From: CAUTYU01 sp963545205
GTDB taxonomy: Bacteria > Desulfobacterota > Desulfovibrionia > Desulfovibrionales > Desulfomicrobiaceae
Reading direction: 5' to 3'
Length of the DNA stretch: 64,000 nt
NCBI GenBank assembly: GCA_963545205.1
Contig: CAUUHW010000004.1
Coordinates: 124,001-188,000, forward strand
Shown one piece after another: positions 44,017 to 52,986 of this stretch. The position numbers and the translations under genes are program-made. How positions within the stretch are numbered: position 1 is the stretch's first letter; every line of letters starts with the position of its first letter. Below the pieces are notes generated by a model that saw nothing but the letters and a program-made list of their open reading frames with translations, searched no databases and was not told the origin of the DNA.

Positions 44017-46020
44017 CTAAAAAAGAGGCTGAGAATTTTCTTGCCCTTTTGATTCTATAGCCTTTATCCGTTGCTTGGCCGCTTTTTTCTGGCTTTCACG
44101 GCCAGAATTTTCAAGAACGGTTTGGTACAGTTTTTTGGCGGCTGCTGATTTTCCCTGCTGTTCATAAATAAGTCCGGCCCGGTAAAGGGCGGTTACAGCC
44201 CACATGTTCTCCTTTGGATATTTCCAGCCCAGTCGCAGATAGGTTTCAAGAGCCTCGTCTGTCTGGCCCATATACTGCTGGCCTTCTCCAATCCAAAAAA
44301 GGAGTTCCGCCTGTAATTCTTTTGACAGGTCTTTCTTTTGAGCCCAAAGTTCATGTAAAATTTTATCTGCAACCGGCCATTGATTTTGTTGCTGGGCCAG
44401 AAGAGCCAGACGCAATTTTTTTACCGGGGGCAGGGCCTGCGGATTTTGGGCAAGTATGTCCAGATAGCTGCTGAGTGCTTCTTTTTCCTTGCCAAGCTGC
44501 ATTTCAAGTCCGGCCTTGGCCAGAAAGTAATCAATTTCCATTTCTTTTGGCAGTGCCGGAAGAACGATTCTTTGCAGGTACCGCCAGGCCAGGACTGGTT
44601 TGTTTTCAGCATGCGCCTGTTGAGCCAGGAAAAACAGGGCCTGCTGGGCAACAACACTTTCAGGAAACAGATAAGCCAGGTGCAAGGCCACTTCTTTTTT
44701 TTGCGCTGTTTTTTTCTTTTTTGCCTGAAAAAATTGTGATTTTAATTCCTGGTATTGGGCCAGCGGATCAAAGACAGAAGGGGCCTTTTTCCAAAAGGAA
44801 GACTGTATCTTTGCGTGGGGAACATAGCCCGTAGCCGCTGCCAGGGTACAAAAAGCAGGGTAGAGAGGCTGGGCTGTAAAATCCTGATTTTCAGTAAAAA
44901 CAAGCAGGGCTGAGATTTTCATGGCAGGAGACAGATTGTCCTTTGCCAGTTTATTCCAGAATGTTTTCAGCGCACTGCGTTGTCCGGATTTGGCAAAGTC
45001 AGCCGCAATGAGCTGAAAAATAAAAACATAGTTTTCCAAAATGCCACGCAGGTCTTCAGGAATAAGAGAAGATTCCAGTTCTTTTTTCAAGCGCGTCAAA
45101 GCAGTTTCAGGAGACATTGTTGCAAGTTCCGCGTAAAATTTTTTCCAGCTTGGGATTTCCGGCATTGTAAGGTTCCAGCCATGTTTTTTTAAGCCGGCAA
45201 GACCCTGACCATAGGCTTCAAAAAAATCTGTGGCAGTCGAAGAAAAATTTTGGGGCACAGAAAAAGGAGCTTCGTCTGTCAAAGACAGGAAAAGTCCCCA
45301 GAACTGGCAAAGGTCTTTCTTTTGTATCTTTTTCAATTCCGACATTGCCAGTTCTTTGAAACCAGCAGCCGATGCCAACAAAGCCCTGGCTGCTGATAGT
45401 CTGTCCTGGTTCAGAGCCGGTTCAAGGTAACCACCTTTGACATCAACAAAATTTTTCCCCTGTGCCAGTTTTTTCGCCTGTTGCCAAAATGTTTTTTTCG
45501 GCCAAGCCAGCTCCCCCTGCTGGGCGACCTGCAACAGCAGCGTTCTGCGTCCTTTTTCTAAAAGCGGGCTTGCCAGGCATTCCCACAGCCATTGCCGCCA
45601 TACAGCTTCCCAGAGTACGGAAAGGGCCTGCTGAGAAAGAAGCAGTTCCTTTTGTTTTTTGGGTTCATAGAATTTCAGGGCCTTGCTGAGCGTTAAAACT
45701 GCACGGGAACCGTCTCCATTCAGACGTAGGGCGCTTCCATACAGCCATAACCGTTCGGCTTCGAGCTGGTCTGTGAATGGCTCGTGTTCTTCCAAAAGCT
45801 GGAGAGCTGCTTTTGCCTCGCCCAGACGCAACAAACTGTAAGCCCGTTCCAAAACGACTTTTGGAGTGTTTTTTTCCTGTTGCAAAACCTTTTCGTAGGA
45901 ATCCCAAGCTTCATGTTTTTTGAGCCAGGCCGGAAAAGTCAATTCTTCATCAGCAAAAGCCAAAGAGAAAGAAAAGAAAAGCAGGACAACTAAAAAAGAG
46001 AGGAAAGAGAGTTTTTTCAT
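44017..46020 (-). CDS. Large periplasmic TPR-repeat protein
   Basis: The 667-residue protein has a signal peptide (LSFLSFLVVLLFFSFSLAFA) and is otherwise helical. N-terminal TPR-like units (VVLERAYSLLRLGEAKAALQL) and C-terminal ones (ELLFWIGEGQQYMGQTDEAL, ALYRAGLIYEQQGKSAAAKK) flank a less regular middle. Such proteins often act as scaffolds in envelope assembly. No partner can be named. Confidence 0.8.
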   Translation of the reverse strand: MKKLSFLSFLVVLLFFSFSLAFADEELTFPAWLKKHEAWDSYEKVLQQEKNTPKVVLERAYSLLRLGEAKAALQLLEEHEPFTDQLEAERLWLYGSALRLNGDGSRAVLTLSKALKFYEPKKQKELLLSQQALSVLWEAVWRQWLWECLASPLLEKGRRTLLLQVAQQGELAWPKKTFWQQAKKLAQGKNFVDVKGGYLEPALNQDRLSAARALLASAAGFKELAMSELKKIQKKDLCQFWGLFLSLTDEAPFSVPQNFSSTATDFFEAYGQGLAGLKKHGWNLTMPEIPSWKKFYAELATMSPETALTRLKKELESSLIPEDLRGILENYVFIFQLIAADFAKSGQRSALKTFWNKLAKDNLSPAMKISALLVFTENQDFTAQPLYPAFCTLAAATGYVPHAKIQSSFWKKAPSVFDPLAQYQELKSQFFQAKKKKTAQKKEVALHLAYLFPESVVAQQALFFLAQQAHAENKPVLAWRYLQRIVLPALPKEMEIDYFLAKAGLEMQLGKEKEALSSYLDILAQNPQALPPVKKLRLALLAQQQNQWPVADKILHELWAQKKDLSKELQAELLFWIGEGQQYMGQTDEALETYLRLGWKYPKENMWAVTALYRAGLIYEQQGKSAAAKKLYQTVLENSGRESQKKAAKQRIKAIESKGQENSQPLF

Positions 46021-46138
46021 TTATATCAGAATATTATAAAAGTTTACATAATTATCATTATGGGCATTTGCGTATTGTATCCCATTTATAAACGCCTCAG
46101 CCAATATCCAAAAAGCCGTCTCCTAAAAAATGACTTTA

Positions 46139-46417
46139 CTACGTTTCGTCTGTATGATTTTTTTCTTCCAGACGGGTCAGGTACTGATCGCGGCATTCAT
46201 AGCTGCAAAAACAATGAACCTGGCTGCCAGACTTGACCCGAATGGGATTTTGCGCGGAAACATAAGTTCCGCAGACTGGATCTTTTACCATAATCCCGTC
46301 AGCCGCCATCTTTTCCTGCTGTTTGGCCTGGTCTTGCTGTTTCTTTTTCTGATCACCAATAAACAGCTTGTAAATGATAAAGGCTGCCGCAGCAAAAATA
46401 ATAAACCTTAGTAGCAA
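46139..46417 (-). CDS. Membrane-anchored YHS/TRASH-like metal-binding protein
   Basis: The 92-residue protein has one N-terminal helix (FIIFAAAAFIIYKLFI), a Lys/Gln-rich linker and a small domain. The domain contains VKDPVCGTYVS and VHCFCSYECRDQYL, the cysteine pattern of YHS/TRASH domains. It could bind a metal ion at the cytoplasmic face of the membrane. It is divergent from the thioesterase gene with only 14 bases between starts. Confidence 0.75.
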   Translation of the reverse strand: MLLRFIIFAAAAFIIYKLFIGDQKKKQQDQAKQQEKMAADGIMVKDPVCGTYVSAQNPIRVKSGSQVHCFCSYECRDQYLTRLEEKNHTDET

Positions 46418-46431
46418 GAGACTGTCCCCTT

Positions 46432-46869
46432 ATGTTTTTATTTGAAAAAAAACAGCTTGTTTCAGCCACGCCCTTGTTCACGACTTCCGCCTGTATCCGT
46501 TTTCAGGACGTTGACGCTGCCGGATTTCTTTTTTTTGCCAGAGTGTTTGACATCTTTCATGATGCCTGGCTCATTTTTTTGAAGCAGCACCATATCTTTC
46601 TGGACGATATTTTACGCCACCAAACCTGGGCCGCGCCCTTGCGCCACGCTGAAGCCGACTATCTGCGCCCGCTGGTCTTCAATGAAGACGTATCCGTTGC
46701 CCTTACCTGTTTTTATCTGGCTGCGCAAGAAATCACCCTTGGCTGGCAGATTCTCAATCAGGTCCAGGATCTGGCCGCTGTTGGCCAGACGGTTCACACC
46801 TTTATTGAGCCAAAATCAAGAACCAGAATTTCTGTTCCAGAGGTCATCACCGCCCTTTTTCCAAACTGA
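46432..46869 (+). CDS. 4-hydroxybenzoyl-CoA-type thioesterase, candidate DHNA-CoA hydrolase (MenI)
   Basis: The 145-residue hotdog-fold protein has CIRFQDVDAAGFLFFARVFD, the catalytic Asp in the 4HBT signature, and HAEADYLRPLVFNEDVSV. Its motif resembles cyanobacterial/plant 1,4-dihydroxy-2-naphthoyl-CoA thioesterases. All six other men genes from chorismate to DHNA-CoA are in this window, and menE is about 1 kb away. Hydrolysis of DHNA-CoA is therefore a sensible hypothesis. Other acyl-CoA substrates are possible. No ribosome site precedes ATG 46432. Confidence 0.8.
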   Translation: MFLFEKKQLVSATPLFTTSACIRFQDVDAAGFLFFARVFDIFHDAWLIFLKQHHIFLDDILRHQTWAAPLRHAEADYLRPLVFNEDVSVALTCFYLAAQEITLGWQILNQVQDLAAVGQTVHTFIEPKSRTRISVPEVITALFPN

Positions 46870-46947
46870 AGGGCTTCTTTCCATTCCCCGGCAACTATGC
46901 TATTTTTGCCAACATAAAAGACCCTATAAAAATCAGGAGTCCTAGCC

Positions 46948-47713
46948 ATGAAAAAGCTGCCCATCGGGATTCAGACTTTCAGTGAAATCCGAAACAACAA
47001 TTATGTATATGCAGATAAAACCGACATTGCTGTTGATCTGATTGACCGTTACAAATATGTATTTTTGTCGAGACCCACGCGCTTTGGCAAGAGTTTATTT
47101 CTGGACACCCTGAAAAATCTGTTTGAAGGCAAAAAAGAACTGTTTACGGGCTTGAAAGCTAGAAAATATCCATAATTGGTCAAAGACGTATCCGGTAATC
47201 CGCATTGCATTTTCCGAAGGCAGTTTTCGCTCTTTCAAGTCCCTGGAGTAAAGCATCATGAGCATACTTGAGGAAAACGAAAAGCGGCTGGGTGCTGCTG
47301 GTAAAAGCCCTGTACCTGCTCTTCGGTTCACTCAGCTGATTCGAGAAGTTGCCAGAAAATATGCGACCCAGGCTGTCATTTTGATTGATGAATATGACAA
47401 GCCCATTCTGGACAACATTGCTTCCATGGAAATGGCCCGGGAAGCAAGGGACACTCTACGGGATTTTTACTCCAGCATCAAAAGCAACGATGAGCATATC
47501 CGTTTTACCTTTTTGACTGGCGTAACAAAATTTTCCAGAGTATCGATTTTTTCCGGGCTCAACATTGAAGACATTTCTCTTGCTCCAGAGTTTGCCACGG
47601 TCTGCGGCTATACCCAGCATGATCTGGAAACCGTGTTTGAAAAACATTTGCAAGGCGTGGATATGGATAAGGAAATTTATCAAATAGTCAGGAATATTCC
47701 TCCCAAGGATTGA
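46948..47713 (+). pseudogene. AAA-ATPase-like gene of the PD-(D/E)XK family, frameshifted and truncated
   Basis: The first piece reads KKLPIGIQTFSEIRNNNYVY, ADKTDIAVDLIDRY, then LSRPTRFGKSLFLDTLKNL, the P-loop of the family often fused to a PD-(D/E)XK nuclease domain. A shift near 47165 moves to NWSKTYPVIRIAFSEGSFRS. A stop at about 47250 follows. The main piece (from 47258) includes YATQAVILIDEYDKPILDNI and ends early at 47713 after RNIPPKD. The nuclease part is absent. These genes are usually mobile, multicopy and of unknown role. Confidence 0.85.
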
Positions 47714-47885
47714 GCAGCCGAATATCTTCACAGGCAAAATCCCTGACATTTCTGGTGACCAGAGTCATGTTATGTACAAGTGCGGTTGCCGCAAGAAGAG
47801 TGTCTCTTTCCGGTAAAAAATGGGGAAACAGAATAAGAGGACATGGGCTTGAAATGTGCTGTCAGTGATGTGTTGGCAAAGGTCA
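47688..47885 (-). pseudogene. C-terminal remnant of a VapC-type PIN-domain toxin
   Basis: The reverse strand reads HFLPERDTLLAATALVHNMT, then LVTRNVRDFACEDIRLLNPW and EEYS, with a TGA at 47688-47690. D-x-LLAATAL, LVTRN-x-DF and LLNPWE are the standard ending of VapC ribonuclease toxins. The N-terminal active-site half and any VapB antitoxin gene are missing. The fragment overlaps the end of the AAA-ATPase remnant, so the 3' ends of two dead accessory genes meet here. Confidence 0.75.
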
Positions 47886-49304
47886 GAGCGATAGTGAATG
47901 AATGATTTTTACAGGCACCAGTTTCACCTGTAACTGCCGGGCCAACTTTTTTCTGTTGACCTTGTTTGGCCAGGGGGTTTCCTGGGAACAAAAGGCCACG
48001 TATTTTGGCTTTTTGAAGCCCGCCATGTCCATTTGGGCGATGGCTTGTAAAGCCTCATTATGCGGGCTGTCTGTTACAATGGCGGCTGCAACAGCCTCGC
48101 CCCACTCTGGATCGTCTATTCCAAAAACACAGGAGCGGATTACCTGCGGAAGACGGTTCAACTGTTGTTCCACTTCCAGCGGAAAGATATTTTCGCCGCC
48201 GCTGATAATCATATCCTGCTGACGCCCTTTCAGGCGTATTTCTCCGCCGGATAAAACCATGCCAATATCACGGGTTGTAAACCAGCCTTCAGGGTCAAGG
48301 CCGGACACGCAGCGTCCATCCTGCCAGTAACCGGAAAACAACATCTCCCCTCTGACCCGGATTTCCTGCCCCCGTGTTTCAATTTCTACCTGGGGCAAGG
48401 CAAACAGTCTGCTGTATATCTTGAAACCCGGCCTGTCTGTGGCGATCTGCGAACAGGTTTCACTCATGCCGTAAGTAACGGCAACCGGCCAGCCAAGGTT
48501 GACGGCCTGCTGCCAAAGCCGATCAGGACAAGGTCCGCCGCCAAGTAAGACCAGACGCAGAAACGGGGGCGGACAACTCCCCTGCTCTACCAGACGGGCC
48601 AGCATGGTCGGCACAAGCGACACCAGAGTAACCCGATTTTGCTCCACAGTGCCCATGAACTCCCTGACTGTAAAAGAAGCCTCCTGATACAAAACAACAG
48701 GGACACGGGCCAGAAAACAGCGGGTCAGCACAGAAAGCCCGCCAACATGGGCAAAAGGCATACAGAGCAGCCAGCGGTCGTCCGGCTGCCAGGGAAAATG
48801 TCCGGAGTGGGCGGAAAATGAGGCCACAAAGGCCCGCCGGCTCAGGCAGACCAGTTTAGGGCTGCCGGTTGAACCGGATGTTGGCAGGATGGTTAAAATA
48901 TCTTCCAGACTGGATTGAGGTTCACCCGCCCTGCTTTTCAGGCTTTGTGCTTCAATTCCGGCGTAATCAGCACCAAGCCGGATAACAGCGGGAAAAGCCG
49001 ATAAAACCCTCTCCTGTTCGGTTTTGCTCAGATGCGGGTGCAAAAGCAGTGCTGTCTGGCTGCGGTCAAAGCAGGTAAACAAATCCGCTATTGTTTGCGG
49101 GTCTGGTCTGACATGAAAAGCAAGGGCCGCAAGTGAAGCAAACGAGCGCCCTGTTTTTTTTTCCAGAACCGCCCTTCTGTCTGCTCCTACTTGCCGCACG
49201 CGATCAAACGACCAGATTTCCTTGCCACAAATTAAAAAAGGCAAGGAAAGTTCCCGCCTGCTCAGCGAGGCAAAAGTCAGGGGCAAAACGTCTGGTCTGA
49301 ACAT
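47883..49304 (-). CDS. menE: o-Succinylbenzoate-CoA ligase (MenE-like)
   Basis: MenE activates o-succinylbenzoate with CoA and ATP. The 473-residue acyl-adenylate enzyme has the P-loop ILPTSGSTGSPKLVCLS, the A5 motif VTYGMSETCSQIATD, RGEMLFSGYW and GWFTTRDIG. RLKGRQQDMIISGGENIFP forms the C-terminal hinge, and NKVNRKKL is the catalytic lysine region. It is separated from the menFDHBC operon by about 3.7 kb. The first residues are poorly conserved. Confidence 0.88.
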   Translation of the reverse strand: MFRPDVLPLTFASLSRRELSLPFLICGKEIWSFDRVRQVGADRRAVLEKKTGRSFASLAALAFHVRPDPQTIADLFTCFDRSQTALLLHPHLSKTEQERVLSAFPAVIRLGADYAGIEAQSLKSRAGEPQSSLEDILTILPTSGSTGSPKLVCLSRRAFVASFSAHSGHFPWQPDDRWLLCMPFAHVGGLSVLTRCFLARVPVVLYQEASFTVREFMGTVEQNRVTLVSLVPTMLARLVEQGSCPPPFLRLVLLGGGPCPDRLWQQAVNLGWPVAVTYGMSETCSQIATDRPGFKIYSRLFALPQVEIETRGQEIRVRGEMLFSGYWQDGRCVSGLDPEGWFTTRDIGMVLSGGEIRLKGRQQDMIISGGENIFPLEVEQQLNRLPQVIRSCVFGIDDPEWGEAVAAAIVTDSPHNEALQAIAQMDMAGFKKPKYVAFCSQETPWPNKVNRKKLARQLQVKLVPVKIIHSLSL

Positions 49305-49525
49305 ATCGCCAATTAGTTACCAGGCCTGCACTGTATGTCAAGAAGCAGTCCGGTTAACAGACCTTCTTGATGAAAAAATCCAATCAAAGCCACCCGTTTT
49401 TTCATACTCTCTTTTGTTGTGCCACCTGAACTTTATTGCTACCATAACAAATACTTTAACTCACACTCCTTCAAATAAAAATAAAAGGTGTATCATGTCC
49501 CAAGGGATGACTTCCATTCCGGCTA

Positions 49526-49755
49526 ATGAATTATATGACGATTTATTTTGACACTGCAAATACCAAAAAACAGGATGCCTGCCTTACGGCCAATGCCATG
49601 ATAGGCTGGGAATGGGAACGTTTTTCCAGATCTATGCCTGGGGTAAAAACCTGTTCGATGAAGTTTATGCCACCCGCGCTTTTGAATGGGAATGTGATTG
49701 GGCTGGCCGGGCAGGAGACCCTGCCACTTTGGCATCACCATCCAATACAGGTTTT
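49526..49755 (+). pseudogene. C-terminal remnant of a TonB-dependent outer-membrane receptor
   Basis: Three frames rebuild a receptor's last strands. They read YFDTANTKKQDACLTANAMI and GWEWER, then after a shift near 49622 YAWGKNLFDEVYATRAFEWE and CDWAGRAGDPAT. After a missing T near 49727 comes FGITIQYRF with a TAG. NLFDEVYATR and the terminal aromatic FGITxxYRF are characteristic of the barrel end. The rest of the receptor is gone. It lies beside the flavodoxin gene, both often iron-responsive. Confidence 0.75.
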
Positions 49756-49823
49756 AGAACTGCCTGCTTTCCGGGAGAAAAAATCTCCCGGAAATCATCA
49801 ATGAACAACAGAGACAGTAGAGC

Positions 49824-50255
49824 TTATTTTGCCAGTTTTTTTCCAATTTCTGTAAGTTTTGCCAACATATCATCTTTTGGTTCTTCTTCAGCAATGACTG
49901 GTTCATATGCCATTTTTGCGCCAAAACCGAGAACCTGTTCTTTCCAGTTGTCCATAAACTCTCCATCGCCATGACCAAAGGAACCAAAAAGAAAAAGGGT
50001 TTTACCGTTGAGCTTGTCACCAAGTTCCTCCATGAGCGGCTCAAAATAATCCTCATTGATTTGTTCGCTTCCACAGGCAGGACTCCCAAAACAAATAATA
50101 TCGCTGGCCAGCATTTTTTCCTTGTTGAGTGAGCCGTCTTCAATATTGATAAAATCCAGCTCGGCCCCGCCCTCTTTCAGGCCTTTTTGAACAGCCTTTG
50201 CCATACGTTCTGTATTTCCAGTTCCGCTCCAATAAACCAGAGTAACTTTTGCCAT
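49824..50255 (-). CDS. Flavodoxin
   Basis: The 143-residue electron carrier has the FMN phosphate loop SGTGNTE (10-16), ICFGSPACGSEQ and LFGSFGHGDGEFMDNW, the flavin-binding loops of short-chain flavodoxins. It replaces ferredoxin in low-iron conditions. GGAGGAAAAA precedes ATG 50255. AT-rich sequence (50281-50325) lies upstream. Confidence 0.93.
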   Translation of the reverse strand: MAKVTLVYWSGTGNTERMAKAVQKGLKEGGAELDFINIEDGSLNKEKMLASDIICFGSPACGSEQINEDYFEPLMEELGDKLNGKTLFLFGSFGHGDGEFMDNWKEQVLGFGAKMAYEPVIAEEEPKDDMLAKLTEIGKKLAK

Positions 50256-50465
50256 AATTTTTCCTCCAGAATAAAAAATATTTTTTATTTAATAGCAATA
50301 TCTAGTAATATTTGTCAATAAAAGCATCTTCTGGTTTCTTCCCAAAACAGGAAAAAAATGCTCAAATCGGAAAAATCAGGTATGAGTGATTTGCCAACAG
50401 GTTAGAACCGTTTTTATTTGCAATACCGCGTTTGAACAATGCGGAAAAAAGAGCTTGTACAATTT

Positions 50466-50497
50466 TCCAAAATTGAAAGGAGGGCAACGCCCTCCTG
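50466..50497 (-). terminator. Minus-strand terminator after the 23-codon ORF
   Basis: GGAGGGC and GCCCTCC form a perfect stem with a three-base loop (50479-50495). Read on the minus strand it is followed by TTTCAATTTT. Confidence 0.7.
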
Positions 50498-50527
50498 TGT
50501 GACACCTTCTTTTCGTAAATAAAATCT

Positions 50528-50599
50528 TTAAAAATCAACCTGTTTCCCTTCATAGCAATACTGAATAATTCTTGGCAAAACAAAACCAACTGCAGACAT
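50528..50599 (-). CDS. Putative 23-residue peptide
   Basis: A short minus-strand ORF runs from ATG 50599 to TAA 50528-50530. It encodes MSAVGFVLPRIIQYCYEGKQ followed by VDF. GGGAG lies seven bases before the ATG. TATAAT is found on the minus strand at 50709-50714, and a terminator follows at 50479-50495, so a short transcript of about 220 bases is plausible. It could be a small protein, a leader peptide or the intact head of a decayed gene. No family recognised. Confidence 0.4.
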   Translation of the reverse strand: MSAVGFVLPRIIQYCYEGKQVDF

Positions 50600-50909
50600 A
50601 ATTTTCTCCCTTGTTTATTGTGAATACACGCTACCGATACGGTGGAAAAGATTATAGAAGTTCGTTAGCTGTAGAAAACGTCTCCTTTGAATCAATCAGT
50701 TAAGATGAATTATACAGGCAAGACGTATTTTTTCACCAAAACTAATTTGTTAACATAAAGAAATTAATGAGCGTTATCATCTCTTACCAGAGAGAACACC
50801 TTAGCCCCAATCCTCAATAAGTAATTATCAATTATCTTGACTACCATAAAAAACAGAGTACTCTTCAAAGAAAAATTTTATATTTTTTGTTGCTACTGGC
50901 AGGAAGACA
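50600..50909. promoter_or_regulatory. Intergenic region with a likely minus-strand promoter
   Basis: About 310 bases hold TATAAT on the minus strand (50709-50714), probably serving the 23-codon ORF. Further upstream there is AT-rich sequence with no coding signal. GGAAGA before 50910 is the ribosome site of the DUF2157 gene. Confidence 0.35.
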
Positions 50910-51980
50910 ATGGAAGCGCAATCAAAATTTAATGCCCAGGTCAGAGCTGACCAGATCAGGTCTTTTCAGGCAGAACTGGCACTCCTTGAGCGGGAAAAGA
51001 TTGTATCCCTTTCTGAGGCCCAGCAAACGGCTCTTGCCAATTACCACACAGGACTCATTGCCAGCCTTGCCTCCAGATTTGACATTGACGCCAGTCAACC
51101 GGAAAAACAACTCAGCCTGGGCATGAAGGTCAATTCATTTCTTGGCGCGCTGGGACTGGCGGCGGCTGTCTTTTTTCTTTTTTACCAGTTTTGGGGCAGA
51201 TTTTCGACATCTGCCCAGATCATTGTCCTGCTCGCCGCGCCACTGCTGGGTCTGGCCGCGACCATGTACGCCACTCACAAAGAAACAACCGGCTACTTTG
51301 CGAAACTTTTCGGCATGGTCGCTCTGGCCTGCTTTGTTCTCAATCTTTCCATGTTCGGCCAGATTTTTAACATTGCCCCTTCAGAAAATGTTTTTTTCGT
51401 GTGGGCGGCATTCGCTTTTGCTCTGGCCTACGCCTCAGACAGCCGTTTTTTGCTGGCTGCGGGTATTGCCTTTTCAGCCGCCTGGCTGTCAGCAAAAACA
51501 GGAACATGGGGTGGCTGCTACTGGCTGGATTTTGGAGAACGGCCGGAAAACTTTTTTCCAGTTGCCCTGCTCCTGTTTTGCATTTCCTTTTTTGCCCATA
51601 ACAGCTTTTCAGGTTTTCGTGTCATATACCGTGGTTTCAGCCTGCTTTTATTTTTTATTCCGGTTCTTATCCTCTCCAACTGGGGTATGATCAGCTATCT
51701 TCCTTTTCCCCACCAACTAATTGAAATCTTGTATCAGATTGCCGGTTTTGTGTTCAGCGCCCTTGCTGTCTGGATCGGTATCAGGAAAAACTGGTCAGAT
51801 GTCATGAACAGCGGCAATGTGTTTTTTACCATCTTTCTGTACACCAAATTTTTTGACTGGTGGTGGGACTGGATGCCCAAATATATGTTCTTTTTTCTTA
51901 TAGGGTTGACAGCGATATTGCTGCTTTTTGTTCTCAAGTTTTTCAAAAATTCAATTCTCGGACATGAAAGCAGGATATAA
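50910..51980 (+). CDS. DUF2157-family integral membrane protein
   Basis: The 356-residue protein has a soluble helical N-terminus (about 1-75; RADQIRSFQAELALLEREKI, LSEAQQTALANYH) and about ten transmembrane helices. This is the layout of DUF2157 proteins. Trp/Phe-rich loops (FFDWWWDWMPKYMFFF) occur near the end. Function unknown. The next gene starts two bases after the stop, and in many genomes DUF2157 and DUF4824-type genes are neighbours. Confidence 0.8.
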   Translation: MEAQSKFNAQVRADQIRSFQAELALLEREKIVSLSEAQQTALANYHTGLIASLASRFDIDASQPEKQLSLGMKVNSFLGALGLAAAVFFLFYQFWGRFSTSAQIIVLLAAPLLGLAATMYATHKETTGYFAKLFGMVALACFVLNLSMFGQIFNIAPSENVFFVWAAFAFALAYASDSRFLLAAGIAFSAAWLSAKTGTWGGCYWLDFGERPENFFPVALLLFCISFFAHNSFSGFRVIYRGFSLLLFFIPVLILSNWGMISYLPFPHQLIEILYQIAGFVFSALAVWIGIRKNWSDVMNSGNVFFTIFLYTKFFDWWWDWMPKYMFFFLIGLTAILLLFVLKFFKNSILGHESRI

Positions 51981-51981
51981 A

Positions 51982-52812
51982 ATGAATATAAAGAACTTTT
52001 CAAGGACGCTTTTTCTTTTTTGTTTTACCTTTGTTTGCCTTGTCAATATTTTTGTTCTTTTATCTGTATATATCAACAGACATGGAGAGAATGACGCACT
52101 ACCTGTTTTAACGGAAAGAGAACTGCGTATTTCAGATTTTTCACGCAAAGAAAACAGTGGAATGAATTTACGTCTTGTCTGGCGGGCTTTAGGAGACAGT
52201 GACAACTACTATCGCTATAACAGCCCTACCTGGCTCAACACCCAAAAAATGACAGAACTGGGATTTGATATTGATTCGTACCGGTCAATGGCCGATAACA
52301 ATACATCTTATTATAAGCCTCCGCTTGCCAAAGAGGTATATATTGTTCTTGAAAACAATGGACCTGCGTATCAACAGGCCCTGAACATGGCAGCAGAAGA
52401 GGTTATAAAAGCCCAAAAAGCTGTTGAAACAGACCCTGCAGATACGAAATTGTGTGAGGAGCTGAAGAAAGCCCAGAAACAACTGCAACGTGAACGCGTG
52501 GAAAAAAGCAGGCTTTTTGCGATTGATGCCGGTCTTGACGCGGACGCGTTAAGAAAAAAATACAGCGATAAAACAGGGTTTATCATTATAAAAGGAAAAG
52601 TGAACCCCGCTCTTGAGAATAAAAAAATCATTGGATTTTTATCAGGACTGGTCATGAACCGTATTCATGTTCCGCTTGAGCATCGCCCGTTTTTTGATAG
52701 TTTTTCCGGGCGCAAAACAGGCAGGGACGAGTTCAATCCCCCGCGTTTCGCGGTCAATCTGGCCTTTGGAAGCCGTCTGATTCCCTGGATTGTGTCTGTC
52801 AGTCCTTTATGA
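51982..52812 (+). CDS. DUF4824-like membrane-anchored protein
   Basis: From ATG 51982 (AGGATATAAA upstream) the 276-residue protein has one N-terminal helix (LFLFCFTFVCLVNIFVLLSVY) and a large extracytoplasmic domain. That domain has LRLVWRALGDSDNYYRYNSP, TWLNTQKMTELGFD, VYIVLENNGPAYQQA and RLFAIDAGLDADALRKKYSD. The central coiled-coil-like segment (about 155-185) is highly charged. The layout fits DUF4824. Function unknown; coupled to the DUF2157 gene. Confidence 0.75.
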   Translation: MNIKNFSRTLFLFCFTFVCLVNIFVLLSVYINRHGENDALPVLTERELRISDFSRKENSGMNLRLVWRALGDSDNYYRYNSPTWLNTQKMTELGFDIDSYRSMADNNTSYYKPPLAKEVYIVLENNGPAYQQALNMAAEEVIKAQKAVETDPADTKLCEELKKAQKQLQRERVEKSRLFAIDAGLDADALRKKYSDKTGFIIIKGKVNPALENKKIIGFLSGLVMNRIHVPLEHRPFFDSFSGRKTGRDEFNPPRFAVNLAFGSRLIPWIVSVSPL

Positions 52813-52986
52813 GATTCTGGTTCATCATAGCGGCTGATTGTAAAAACAAAGCCGGCTAATCGCAAAAACAGCTTCGTCCAATTGAAAGTTTTATAAGGCT
52901 TTTGAACGCATTAATTTCAAACCGGCGAATTAAGCAAATATTCTGTTTTACAAGGTTGATATTTTTATTTTTTACAAGGAAAAATC

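Noticed and set aside
49222..49551. 109-codon plus-strand ORF opposite the menE start
   Set aside because: It is mostly antisense to menE and has no ribosome site or motif.
50362..50589. 75-codon minus-strand ORF starting at TTG
   Set aside because: It overlaps the better-supported 23-codon ORF in another frame, crosses its terminator and lacks a ribosome site.
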